From NCBI RefSeq assembly GCF_036711975.1, contig NW_027248940.1, positions 4,092,001 through 4,156,000 on the forward strand: a stretch of DNA of 64,000 nt. Reading direction: 5' to 3'. The notes under the pieces were generated by a model, which ran no database searches, was not told the origin of the DNA, and saw only the letters and a program-made list of their open reading frames with translations. Source of the stretch: Onthophagus taurus (lineage: Eukaryota; Arthropoda; Insecta; Coleoptera; Scarabaeidae). How positions within the stretch are numbered: the first letter of the stretch is position 1; every line of letters starts with the position of its first letter. Below are positions 55,999 through 64,000 of the stretch, in pieces. The position numbers were made by a program, and so were the translations under genes.

Positions 55999-56560
55999 TA
56001 ATACGAAAAGTTGGTGAAACTTTGCCAAAGCATATATCCAGAGGCAAATCGCGATTTTGTGGTTAAAATGATTCAGAACTTACGAGGATCTTTCCGAAAG
56101 GAACTCAAGAAAGTAGAGTCGTCAAAGAGAAGTGGATCATCAACTGATGATGTTTATGTACCATCTTTGTGGTATTTCGACTTGCTATTATTCACGAAGG
56201 ATCAGGAACTACCCACTGCTAGTATAAGTAACATTCCTAACACCGAGGATAATCAGATTCTTGAGGAGGATGATTTGGAGCAGGATCAGGAAGCATCCGT
56301 CGGATTTTCTGAAGAACTTGTCAGCACTCCATTACAGTATCTTGCTTCACAATTTTGGGACCAACAAGTTCTAATAATTTATCAAATGTGGTCGAATCCA
56401 TTCTTAAGTAATTCTTATAGTCGTCTGGGTAATTTTTTCTCAATTGACGTAGAAGTGGCATATGTCCGTGTACCTCACGATCTTGTTTCCATTGTTTGAC
56501 CCATTCCGTTCTGTTTCTGATTATTCCTTCAACTTTTAGGCATATTTAACCATCTAAAAA
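55999..56560. pseudogene. Collapsed Harbinger derivative: MADF piece joined to transposase N-terminus
   Basis: On the plus strand (about 55999-56350) lies the end of a MADF-like DNA-binding domain: LCQSIYPEANRDFVVKMIQN, LRGSFRKELKKV and VYVPSLWYFDLLLF. From about 56350 to 56560 the minus strand encodes RNRTEWVKQWKQDREVHGHM and NYLRMDSTTFDKLLELVGP, the N-terminal part of a PIF/Harbinger transposase. Autonomous Harbinger elements carry a MADF/Myb-like gene and a transposase in opposite directions, so I infer an internal deletion that brought the two gene ends together. Confidence 0.55.
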
Positions 56561-57277
56561 GTAAAAATTATTCAAAAATTTATCAACTCTAGACAAAAAT
56601 TTCAAACTTACCTGAAATTCCAAACGCCACACTAATCGCGAATGATACCGGAAATTTTTACGTTCACACACACGAGATCGACGCTTACAGTTTTCAACCG
56701 CAATGAAGAATGCGAGATAAAACTGTGTCTGTTTCTACTACAACAGTCTTGGCACGCCGCGCTCCAGTCCTGTCCTTAGAACGCGCGACGGGAACGGGCC
56801 ATTCCAAGATTGCGTGAAAAAGTGTACGTGTGAAAGCTCCTATTATCTTATATTTTTTAAACCAGTGGGCTGATTTTTATTATTTTTTTATTTCTTGGTA
56901 GCCAATTCTTTGTCTTTCAAAAAAAAATTAAAAAGGCGGAAATTTGTTCAATGACTCCTGGATGGTAGTGGAAAAACTGGAACCATGTTTTTTTCCTAAT
57001 TTTTGACTCACCCTGTGTATTAATCAAGTAATGGTATAAAAAGTGCTTACACCCTATATGAAAGACGTTTCTTTTATGAGCATTTTGTTTTTTTATTCAT
57101 TAATTTATCTCTAAAATTGTCCGAATTGAAGCTTTTTTGTTGAAACCTTACGTTTATCCCACAGATTTAAGAAGTATGATCACATTGTCAAACAATTGAC
57201 GTTGCCATAGCAATTAATTTGTCGTTGTGTCATTAATTAACTACAAAAAAGTTTTGTAGTGATTAAAATTACATGAA
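56561..57277. other. Harbinger flank and Tc1 left region
   Basis: No long frame. From 56565 to about 56830 the sequence is probably the Harbinger derivative's terminal region (includes a GC-rich patch near 56760). At about 57006 ttgactcaccctgtgt looks like an inward mariner end. The rest, to the Tc1 start codon, is AT-rich. Confidence 0.4.
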
Positions 57278-58669
57278 ATGCCTCAAATAAATCCAGAACA
57301 AGTAGCAAGATTAGTTGCTTTAGTAAACGATGGGCGATGAAGCATGTGGCGAACATCTGGACGCCAGAGAACCTTCTAAACCGTTCAAAAAAATCTCTCT
57401 CCGGTCATCTGGGCAGGACACCCTTTTGGTCCAGGCAAAGGGTTCCCGGAAAACTTTCACCGGAGATATTACTGGACGCTCTCCGTGGCAAACATCTGGT
57501 CGCCAGAAAGCGTTCGAAACTATTTAGAAGAACTCTCTCCGTACATCTGGACAGCAGATCCTTTTGGTCCAGACAAGGACTCGAAGAGAGCTTTCACCGG
57601 GGATGTTACTGGACTCGGGGATAAAAGGAACCAGGATCGGCCCAGAGAGTTCAGTCAGTTACCACCAGTTACCATCAGTTATCAGTTAGCAGTTAACACC
57701 CAGCAGTTACCCTTTTCGCGTCCGCACTTTTATTATTGTTAATATTGTTGTTAATAAAATTTTGTTGTTGAAGACATTGGTTTTCCTAAAACTTCCTCTC
57801 GCTACTATCAAAGCATTAGCCCCGCAAAGCAACTGCTTGTAGAGCAATCCGCAAGTACGAACAAACAGGAAGCACTGCTCGGAAGGTGGGTTCTGGTCGC
57901 CCTAGAAAAACGTCTCCAAGAGATGATCGTTTCTTGAGATTGCGGATTTTACGGAATCGGTCAAACACTGCGGTAAATGTTCAGCAAGATCTTAGTTAAT
58001 TTAAAAGCTAGGAGACCTGCAAAAGGTCCTAAATTATTGCCCGAACATCGTGCTGCTAGAAGAAATTTTGTTCAAAATTATGGAGAATGGAATATTCCTT
58101 AATGGTCGAATGTCTTGTTTACGGACGAGTCAAGGTTTTGCCTTAACATGATGGATGGAAGAACAAGGGTGTGGAGAAGGATTGGTGAATGGTTTAATCA
58201 GAATTTAATAACAGAACGCGAAAGTTTTAATGGTGAGTCGGTTATGGTGTGGGGAGGGATGTCAATGAATGGAAAGACACCCCTTCATGTTTTTCCGGTG
58301 AGGCGGTCGATGACGGCCCAAATTTACATTGACATTATACAACAGTATATCTTACTTCATGCAGAGTTAGTGGGCAATAATTTTATATTAATGCAGGATA
58401 ATGCCCGACCACACACCGCAGTAATAGTGCGAAACTTCTTAGAAGCTACGGGTATTACCACATTACAGTGGCCTGCGAGAAGCCCCGATATGAACCCTAT
58501 CGAACATTTATGGGATGAATTAGGGAGAAGGGTACGTTCTCGCGAGAAGCCTCAGGAATGCCTCGCAGAAATAGCAGATGCGTTAGTGGAAGAATGGGAT
58601 CGTATACTAAGAAACCATGTGGCTGAAGTTAGATTCATATTCGAATCTGTACCAGATTCAGATTCATAA
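57278..58669 (+). pseudogene. Tc1 transposase (DD34E), broken, with solo LTR inside
   Basis: The start MPQINPEQVARLVALVNDGR at 57278 is cut by an LTR (57345-57826). After it comes CRAIRKYEQTGSTARKVGSG with the GRPR-like motif, a stop near 57998 and another near 58101. The catalytic part (58115-58669) is open: LFTDESRFC, MQDNARPHTAVIVRN and WPARSPDMNPIEHLWDELG. I count 34 residues between the second Asp and the Glu, as in Tc1. The terminal repeats were not identified. Inactive. Confidence 0.8.
57345..57826. mobile_element. Solo LTR (482 bp) with 5-bp duplication aagca
   Basis: The ends are TGTGGCGAAC and CCCCGCA (TG...CA) and aagca flanks both sides (57340-57344, 57827-57831). Inside, gggataaaagg followed about 25 bp later by ttcagtcagtta looks like a TATA box with an arthropod initiator, and aataaaattttg like a polyadenylation signal, on the plus strand. 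The first half holds imperfect repeats around catctgg and ttttggtccag. A typical solo LTR of a Gypsy-like or Bel-like element. Confidence 0.75.
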
Positions 58670-59284
58670 AATTACAGTTGATCAGAGAAGTATTAAACAA
58701 ATCAATTGAAAAATAGTTTTCTGAAATTACAGAAGTTGTAGCAATCTGCGACTACCCTGGATAATTCGAATAGACCCTCTAGTATGTTCCCTGTCTATCC
58801 TCACCCTCAGATTTGCCGTAGGGGCCGAGCGGTTCCTCGTTTTCAATAGCATACTTAGATATTATTTTCTTAATAACTAGAAACTGCAGCACCCTGGGAC
58901 TAGTTCAGATTATTGCATTAGGTCCTCTGGTATCCTTCTAGCCCATCAGCACCCCCTGATTTGCCGTAGGAGCCGAAGGGTGAATTTTACAATATTCCTC
59001 GTTTTCAATATCAAATGTAAACATTATTTTCTCAATAATTAGAGACTGCAGCACCCTGATACTAGTCTAGATTATTGCATTAGGTCCTCTAGTATCCTTC
59101 TAGCCCATCAGCACCCCCAGATTTGCCGTAGGGGCCGAGGGGTGAATTTTTTAATATTACTCGTTTTCAATATCAAATTTAAACTTTATTTTCTCAATAA
59201 CTAGAGACTGCAGCACCCTAGAACTAGTCTAGATTATTATATTTAAAATTGATGTAATATTTAGTTTGATATTATAATTTCACA

Positions 59285-59581
59285 TTGCTTTTACTTCTAT
59301 ATAATAACATTGAAATAAAAGAAAGATCTACTAATGCAAATGAAACTATAATACTAAATAGTAACAGCCCCATTCTAAAACGTTCGTCGCCAACTATATC
59401 GCAGCTACTTGTTTCTAACGTTTCATTATTTAGTAATATTCATGATAGATTAGATGGAGAACATTTATCAGAACTCTCTACTGATTATGAAACCTTTATA
59501 AGTAAGGCACAGCTACCGACGTTACAAGTGGAGCGGTGTCAATATAAAAAACATAATATAAAAAACAATATAAAAAATTAA
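59285..59581 (+). CDS. Hypothetical ORF in the foldback centre
   Basis: A 98-codon frame between the inverted arms encodes a Ser/Asn-rich peptide with SPTISQLLVSNVSLFSNIHD and DRLDGEHLSELSTDYETF and ends in Lys/Asn-rich KKHNIKNNIKN. The first codon is not a clear ATG, so it may be a remnant exon. I do not recognise it; it has no transposase motif. It may be chance or a relic of a captured gene. Confidence 0.2.
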   Translation: MLLLLYNNIEIKERSTNANETIILNSNSPILKRSSPTISQLLVSNVSLFSNIHDRLDGEHLSELSTDYETFISKAQLPTLQVERCQYKKHNIKNNIKN

Positions 59582-60054
59582 TTTAAATGCTTTAATGTGT
59601 CTCAAAATTTAGAAAAGTGTCGTTCAAGTTTCATTAATAAAGAAGTAAAAGCCATATGAAAATTATACTTTCAAATCAAATTAAATATTGAGTAAATTTT
59701 GAATATAATAATCTAGACCAGTCCCAGGGCGCTGTAGTCTTTAGTTCTTCTAGTCTAGTCTAGAAAATAATTTTTAATTTTGCTATTGAAAACGAGGAAT
59801 TTTAAAAAAATTCACTCTTCGGCCCCTACGGCAAATCTGGGGGTGCTGATGGGCTAGAAGGATACCAGAGGACCTAATGCAATAATCTAGACTAGTCCCA
59901 GGGTGCTGCAGTCTCTAGTTATTGAGAAAATAATTTTTACATTTGATATTGAAAACGAGGAATATTGAAAAATTCACCCTTCGGCCCCTACGGCAAATCT
60001 GGGGGTGCTGATGGGCTACAAGGATACCAGAGGATCTAATGCAATAATCTAGAC

Positions 60055-62734
60055 CAGCGATATTCAAACTAGGTTCCGCGGAACCCTAGGGTTCCGTGGG
60101 CCATGCCCAAATATTTCCTTATATAAGTCAATAAGTCAACCCCTACTTATTCAATAAGTATACTAATTTTTGAAAATTCAATATTTTTCATAAAGATGTA
60201 TAGTTATAAAAATGAAACAGTGCTTATAATTTTAAAATTTCACGCTGTAAATGTTACGTCACAATCGCTGGAGTCAGCTGATCACTGTCTCACGTTTGCA
60301 AGTTGTAGCTTGTAGCTGCAGTAGCCGCAGTAGTGTAAAGACTTTGACGTACTCTTTTGTGTATGAATACGTTTTTTGGTTATTGTTATATGAACTATAT
60401 TGCCAAAGCAAAGGTAAGTGTTTTATAATATTTAAAATTTTCTATTTCAAATTTTTATTCGAAAAATAATTTTTGCCTTTTATCCATGTAAATGTAAATT
60501 TACATAGTTGAAAAAAATATAGTAAATCATTTTCGTATAAAACTTCATCTCCTAATTGGTTGTAAGAAGTATATTTTTAAATATTTGCAATCCCTTTGCA
60601 GATGGATTTTTGGTTAAAAACGGGAACGTTAAAACGTACTACTGAAAGTCCTTCAACATCTGCAAGTAATGTAAATGACACTACATTGTTAGATGAAGTT
60701 CAAGAAGTACCCATCGAAGTACCTATAACAAAGAAAATTAAAATATCTGAAGGTATAAAGACGCGAAAGTATGATGAAAATTATTTACAATTTGGATTTA
60801 CCTGGGTAGGAGATGCAAATGAACCGAATGGCCTTTGTGTAGTATGTGAAAGGGTAATATGTAACAGCAGTTTGAATCCGGCAAAATTAAAGCGTCACCT
60901 TGAAACGAACCATGCAAATCTTTGCAACAAATATTTCAAACGTAAAAATGATGAATTGAAGAAGAAAACAAAGACATTTTGTAAATATGTGCTCTCTGAT
61001 AACGCGAAATCACTTGAAGCTTCATTCCGCATTAGCTATCGCATTGCAAGAGAAGGAGAGGCTTACACAATTGCCGAAATATTAATAAAACCCTGCATTA
61101 AGGATGTAATATCTTGCAAATTTGGAGAGACTTATCTGGAAGAAGTGAACAGCATTCCATTATCGGACACCACAATTGCAAGACGAATTGAAGAAATGGC
61201 ATTATTTTGTGAAAATGATTTAATAAATCGTCTGAAAACGTCGAACAATCCTTTTGCATTGCAGTTGGATGAAACCACAGATGTTGCAGGATTAGCTGTG
61301 TTAATTGTACTGGTACGCTATGTTTTTAATTCTTCAGTGCAAGAAGATATGCTCTTCTGTAAACGCCTCGTAGGAAGGACGACTGGAGAAGAAATTTTTA
61401 AACTGATTAATTTGTACATGGAAAAACATAAAATAAGTTGGAATTTATGCGCGCATATTTGTACTGATGGAGCAAAATCCTTATTAGGTCGCGAAAAAGG
61501 AGCAATATCGCGAATTATTCAACTAGCTCCCCATATTAAACATTCCCATTGTTGTCTTCATAGGCATCAATTAGCGGTAAGACGTATCTCGCAAAAACTC
61601 AAAGATACGTTGGAAGAAACAGTGCAAATTATAAATTTTATAAAGAAGGAACTAAATTCCAGATTATTTGCTTTGCTATGTGAGGAGCTATCTAGTACGC
61701 ATAAAACTTTGTTATTGCATGCAGAAGTACGCTGGCTTTCACGTGGTAAAATTTTAACTCGGTTTGTAGAGTTGAAAGATGAAGTCAGATTATTTTTAAA
61801 TGAACATAATCACAAATATGCAGCAAAATTGAATTGTGAAATATGGTTACAAACCGTATGCTATTTGGCAGATATATTCTCTGTTTTAAATGAATACAAT
61901 AAATCACTTCAAGGAATTAATATCAACATTATTAAAATGCATGATAAAATCAATTCATTACTACTGAAATTAGATTTATGGGAATCTTACGTTAAATCAA
62001 ATAACGTGCAATGTTTCCAAATGTTAAACAGTTTTCTAATCGAAAATGAATTAGCCATAAATAATGATGTTCGACAACTGATTGAGGAACATATTATCCA
62101 ATTAAAACGGACAATACGAATATACTTCCCAGAAACAACAGAATCGTATGAATGGATTAAAGATCCATTTCAATATTACAATAAATCTGGGAATTTAATG
62201 TTGAAAGAAAAAGAACAATTAATAGATATATCAACGGATTCAGTTTTGAAATGTGCATTTGAGAGAAAAGGTTTACTAGAATTTTGGATAAAATTGTACG
62301 CAGAATATCCAGAAATATCAACAAGAGCGATTAGAATATTACTGCCTTTCGTTTCTGCCTATTTATGCGAACATTCATTTTCAATATATGTAGCAACGAA
62401 AACAAAATACAGAAATAGGCTCGATGCAGAAAATGAGATGCGTCTACAAATAACAAATATTTTACCAGATTTTAATATATTATGCAAGGGCAAACAGGCT
62501 CACCCCAGTCATTAGCGCATGCAATCTAATTTTCTTTTAATTTTGCATTTGTGTTTTATTTTTGTACTTTTATAATAACGAACAATGAAAATATGTATTT
62601 TTTACCAATTTACTTTTTAACATTCTAAAATTCACATAAGTAATAATTTGATATTAATTTTTTCTTAAGGGTTCCGTTGAAATATATATAACTGTAAAGG
62701 GGTTCCGCGCCTCAAAATAGTTTGAAGACCACTG
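60055..62734 (+). mobile_element. Complete hAT element, 2680 bp
   Basis: Ends CAGCGATATTCAAACTA and (inverted) CAGTGGTCTTCAAACTA, with an exact 8-bp duplication atctagac at 60047-60054 and 62735-62742. Subterminal ggttccgcgg and ggttccgtggg words resemble those of Charlie-like hATs. It splits one 162-bp repeat unit of the foldback arm and carries one intact transposase gene. Confidence 0.93.
60602..62515 (+). CDS. Intact hAT transposase (BED finger, SCAND3/ZBED5-like), 637 aa
   Basis: The ATG at 60602 follows a splice acceptor (ccctttgcag), and a donor aaag|gtaagt at 60414 gives a 5' untranslated exon and a 188-bp intron. Residues 60-115 form a BED-type finger (FTWVGDANEPNGLCVVCER, LKRHLETNHANL). 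The catalytic core follows: PFALQLDETTDVAG (first Asp), CTDGAKSLLGREKGA (second Asp), CCLHRHQLAVRR, and EVRWLSRGKIL (hAT Trp). The C-terminal dimerisation part has RAIRILLPFVSAYLCEHSFS with the catalytic Glu and KTKYRNRLDAENEMRLQ. No stop or shift is present. Probably the youngest complete element here besides the 16348-18164 mariner. Confidence 0.92.
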   Translation: MDFWLKTGTLKRTTESPSTSASNVNDTTLLDEVQEVPIEVPITKKIKISEGIKTRKYDENYLQFGFTWVGDANEPNGLCVVCERVICNSSLNPAKLKRHLETNHANLCNKYFKRKNDELKKKTKTFCKYVLSDNAKSLEASFRISYRIAREGEAYTIAEILIKPCIKDVISCKFGETYLEEVNSIPLSDTTIARRIEEMALFCENDLINRLKTSNNPFALQLDETTDVAGLAVLIVLVRYVFNSSVQEDMLFCKRLVGRTTGEEIFKLINLYMEKHKISWNLCAHICTDGAKSLLGREKGAISRIIQLAPHIKHSHCCLHRHQLAVRRISQKLKDTLEETVQIINFIKKELNSRLFALLCEELSSTHKTLLLHAEVRWLSRGKILTRFVELKDEVRLFLNEHNHKYAAKLNCEIWLQTVCYLADIFSVLNEYNKSLQGININIIKMHDKINSLLLKLDLWESYVKSNNVQCFQMLNSFLIENELAINNDVRQLIEEHIIQLKRTIRIYFPETTESYEWIKDPFQYYNKSGNLMLKEKEQLIDISTDSVLKCAFERKGLLEFWIKLYAEYPEISTRAIRILLPFVSAYLCEHSFSIYVATKTKYRNRLDAENEMRLQITNILPDFNILCKGKQAHPSH

Positions 62735-63033
62735 ATCTAGACTAGTCCCAGGGTGCTGCAGTCTCTAGTAATTGAGAAAATAATTTTTAACTTTGCTATT
62801 GAAAACGAGGAATATTGAAAAATTCACCCGTCGGCCCCTACGGCAAATCTGGGGATGCTGATGGGCTACAAGGATACTAGACGACCTAATGCAATAATCT
62901 AGACTAGTCCCAGGGTACTGCAGTTTCTAGTTATTGAGAAAATAATTTTTAACTTTGCTATTGAAAATGAGGAATATTGAAAAATTCACACTTCGGCCCC
63001 TACAGCAAATCTGGGGGTGCTGATGGGCTAGAA

Positions 63034-64000
63034 CAGCGTTTCTCAACCTTTTCTGACCTGCGGACCTGTAGAATTTGTCCAAAAATTGCACGGACCGGTC
63101 AACTATTTTGAACAAAAAATTTCAATAGATATTAATGAACTACTATTATAATATTTTTATTATCATTTATTTACAACAGTACGTCAATAGAAAAATAAGT
63201 ATTTATTATAATTTATAAATAAATAAATCTTTAACAAAAAACAGAAAATTAAAACAAAATCACATAATCATTGCATATAAACAAAATAAAAAATCAATCC
63301 TAAGTTTAGCAAAAAATTAAATGTCAATTTTTGTTTATTTGGCATTAATGTGACGATTGCTGCTGCTCCTCTTCAATTAACTTTTCAATTGTGGGCTCTA
63401 AATTAGTCAGGCTAAGTCGGAGTGGTGAAACAACCGAAAGCCGATTTCTAAACTTATTTTTTATAACAGTCATAGCTGAAAATCCCGTTTCACATAAATA
63501 TGTTGTTGCGAAAGGGAGTAACATTTTCATCGCTTTTTCGTATAGAGATGGATATTCATTTCTCGTATTGACCCAAAATTTATCTAAAGACATCCTTGAA
63601 AAATTTCTTTTCAACATTATGTCTGAGCTAATCTCCAGGACGAACTCATATTCTCTGTGAGTTAAATTTAATTGACTATTGTCATATGTTATGAAAGGGT
63701 TTGTTATCCACAAATGTTTTTCATATTTGGTGTTGTCAGATGGAAAATATCGTTCGAAACTACTATTTAAAGATTGTAAGTGGTGTGCAATAATAATGTT
63801 TAATTTTGCTAGGTTTAAATCATGTTGTGAATTAACAAAATCATAATAATTATTGAATATATCAATATTATTACTATTTATTTTATTCAACCAAAAGTTA
63901 ATTTTTTTCTTAAACGCAGCTATTTTATTAAACAAATGAAACACATTTATCGCAGTTCCTTGTAAACTTAAATTTAATTCATTGATATATGAAAATATAT
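63034..64000 (-). mobile_element. Second hAT (Charlie-like), runs off the window
   Basis: The left end cagcgtttctcaacctttt followed by cggaccggtcaac fits the Charlie-type terminal repeat. The preceding eight bases, ggctagaa (63026-63033), would be one duplication copy; the other lies outside the window. About 300 bp of AT-rich 3' region separate the end from the transposase stop. Confidence 0.8.
63345..64000 (-). CDS. hAT transposase, C-terminal part (partial)
   Basis: The frame is open from the window edge (64000) to the stop at 63345, about 218 codons. It includes NEYPSLYEKAMKMLLPFATT and YLCETGFSAMTVIKNKFRNR, the hAT dimerisation region with its Glu, as in ZBED5/SCAND3-like enzymes, and ends EEEQQQSSH. 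It is related to, but clearly different from, the 60602-62515 transposase. The catalytic Asp residues are outside the window, so completeness cannot be judged. No lesion in the visible part. Confidence 0.85.
   Translation of the reverse strand, partial: IFSYINELNLSLQGTAINVFHLFNKIAAFKKKINFWLNKINSNNIDIFNNYYDFVNSQHDLNLAKLNIIIAHHLQSLNSSFERYFPSDNTKYEKHLWITNPFITYDNSQLNLTHREYEFVLEISSDIMLKRNFSRMSLDKFWVNTRNEYPSLYEKAMKMLLPFATTYLCETGFSAMTVIKNKFRNRLSVVSPLRLSLTNLEPTIEKLIEEEQQQSSH

Larger units (their letters stand above)
58745..63033. mobile_element. Foldback-like element: inverted arms of 162-bp tandem repeats
   Basis: The left arm (58745-59285) and right arm (59640-63033, minus the hAT at 60055-62734) are inverted relative to each other. 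Each consists of direct ~162-bp units recognisable by tagcccatcagcaccccc and atttgccgtagg on the left and their complements on the right. In the left arm the spacings are 148 and 162 bp, in the right arm 161-162 bp. The inner borders are inverted copies (ctagattattatat...). Central unique DNA is about 59300-59620. The right arm is cut by a second hAT at 63034, so the outer end is not seen. Confidence 0.7.

Noticed and set aside
57330-57742. Overlapping frames of 65-95 codons
   Set aside because: They are in a solo LTR with GC-richer imperfect repeats; all three frames are open by chance.

Overview
This is AT-rich eukaryotic nuclear DNA, almost certainly from an insect. The two host genes have insect-type exons and mostly 50-130 bp introns, and the mobile elements are typical of insects: piggyBac, THAP/P-like, Tc1/mariner DD41D, hAT, PIF/Harbinger, Copia, Gypsy and several non-LTR families. 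A beetle is possible (very short introns, a luciferase-like acyl-CoA ligase), but the species cannot be fixed from the sequence. The window is mostly transposons inserted into transposons. I saw no prokaryotic features, CRISPR array, rRNA or tRNA.

Host genes. (1) A complete GUCD1-like gene (minus strand, start codon 21968, stop 6793, four coding exons, 237 codons). Its second intron is about 14 kb and holds a 134-bp satellite and a five-level transposon nest. (2) A complete luciferase/4-coumarate-CoA-ligase-like adenylate-forming enzyme (minus strand, 45860 to 44065, five exons, 531 codons). A possible terminal exon of an unidentified gene lies at 31747-31928 (+).

Layout. 1-6280: minus-strand non-LTR element whose ORF1 is split by a partly fold-back DD41D mariner (3226-5738). 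6793-21968: GUCD1. In its intron, piggyBac (8632-20314, TTAA duplication) sits in the satellite; a hAT (9643-18741, duplication gtagatac) sits in the piggyBac transposase gene; the hAT holds a non-LTR element (9656-11991), a fold-back mariner derivative (13353-14547) and a mariner (15053-18618), which itself contains a DD41D mariner with an intact 352-codon transposase (16348-18164). 22248-28209: a palindrome of two 2951-bp copies of a THAP/P-like element around a 60-bp spacer, 280 bp upstream of the GUCD1 start codon. 28740-43735: non-LTR fragments, a long-TIR element (32501-34209), an unassigned element with CACTGAGAAAAAT ends (34589-37877) and a PIF/Harbinger relic. 44065-45860: the ligase gene. 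46263-55215: non-LTR pieces interrupted by a full-length Copia (48562-54190) that contains a solo LTR. 55216-58669: Gypsy integrase, a collapsed Harbinger derivative and a Tc1 relic with another solo LTR. 58745-63033: an apparent FB/Galileo-like foldback element with arms of 162-bp tandem repeats, hosting an intact hAT (60055-62734) and cut by another hAT that runs off the window.

The most unusual objects are the exact-to-the-ends palindrome, the foldback element, the CACTGAG element with a SAM-like-headed protein and no recognisable transposase, and the nest whose target-site duplications give the order of insertion inside one conserved intron.
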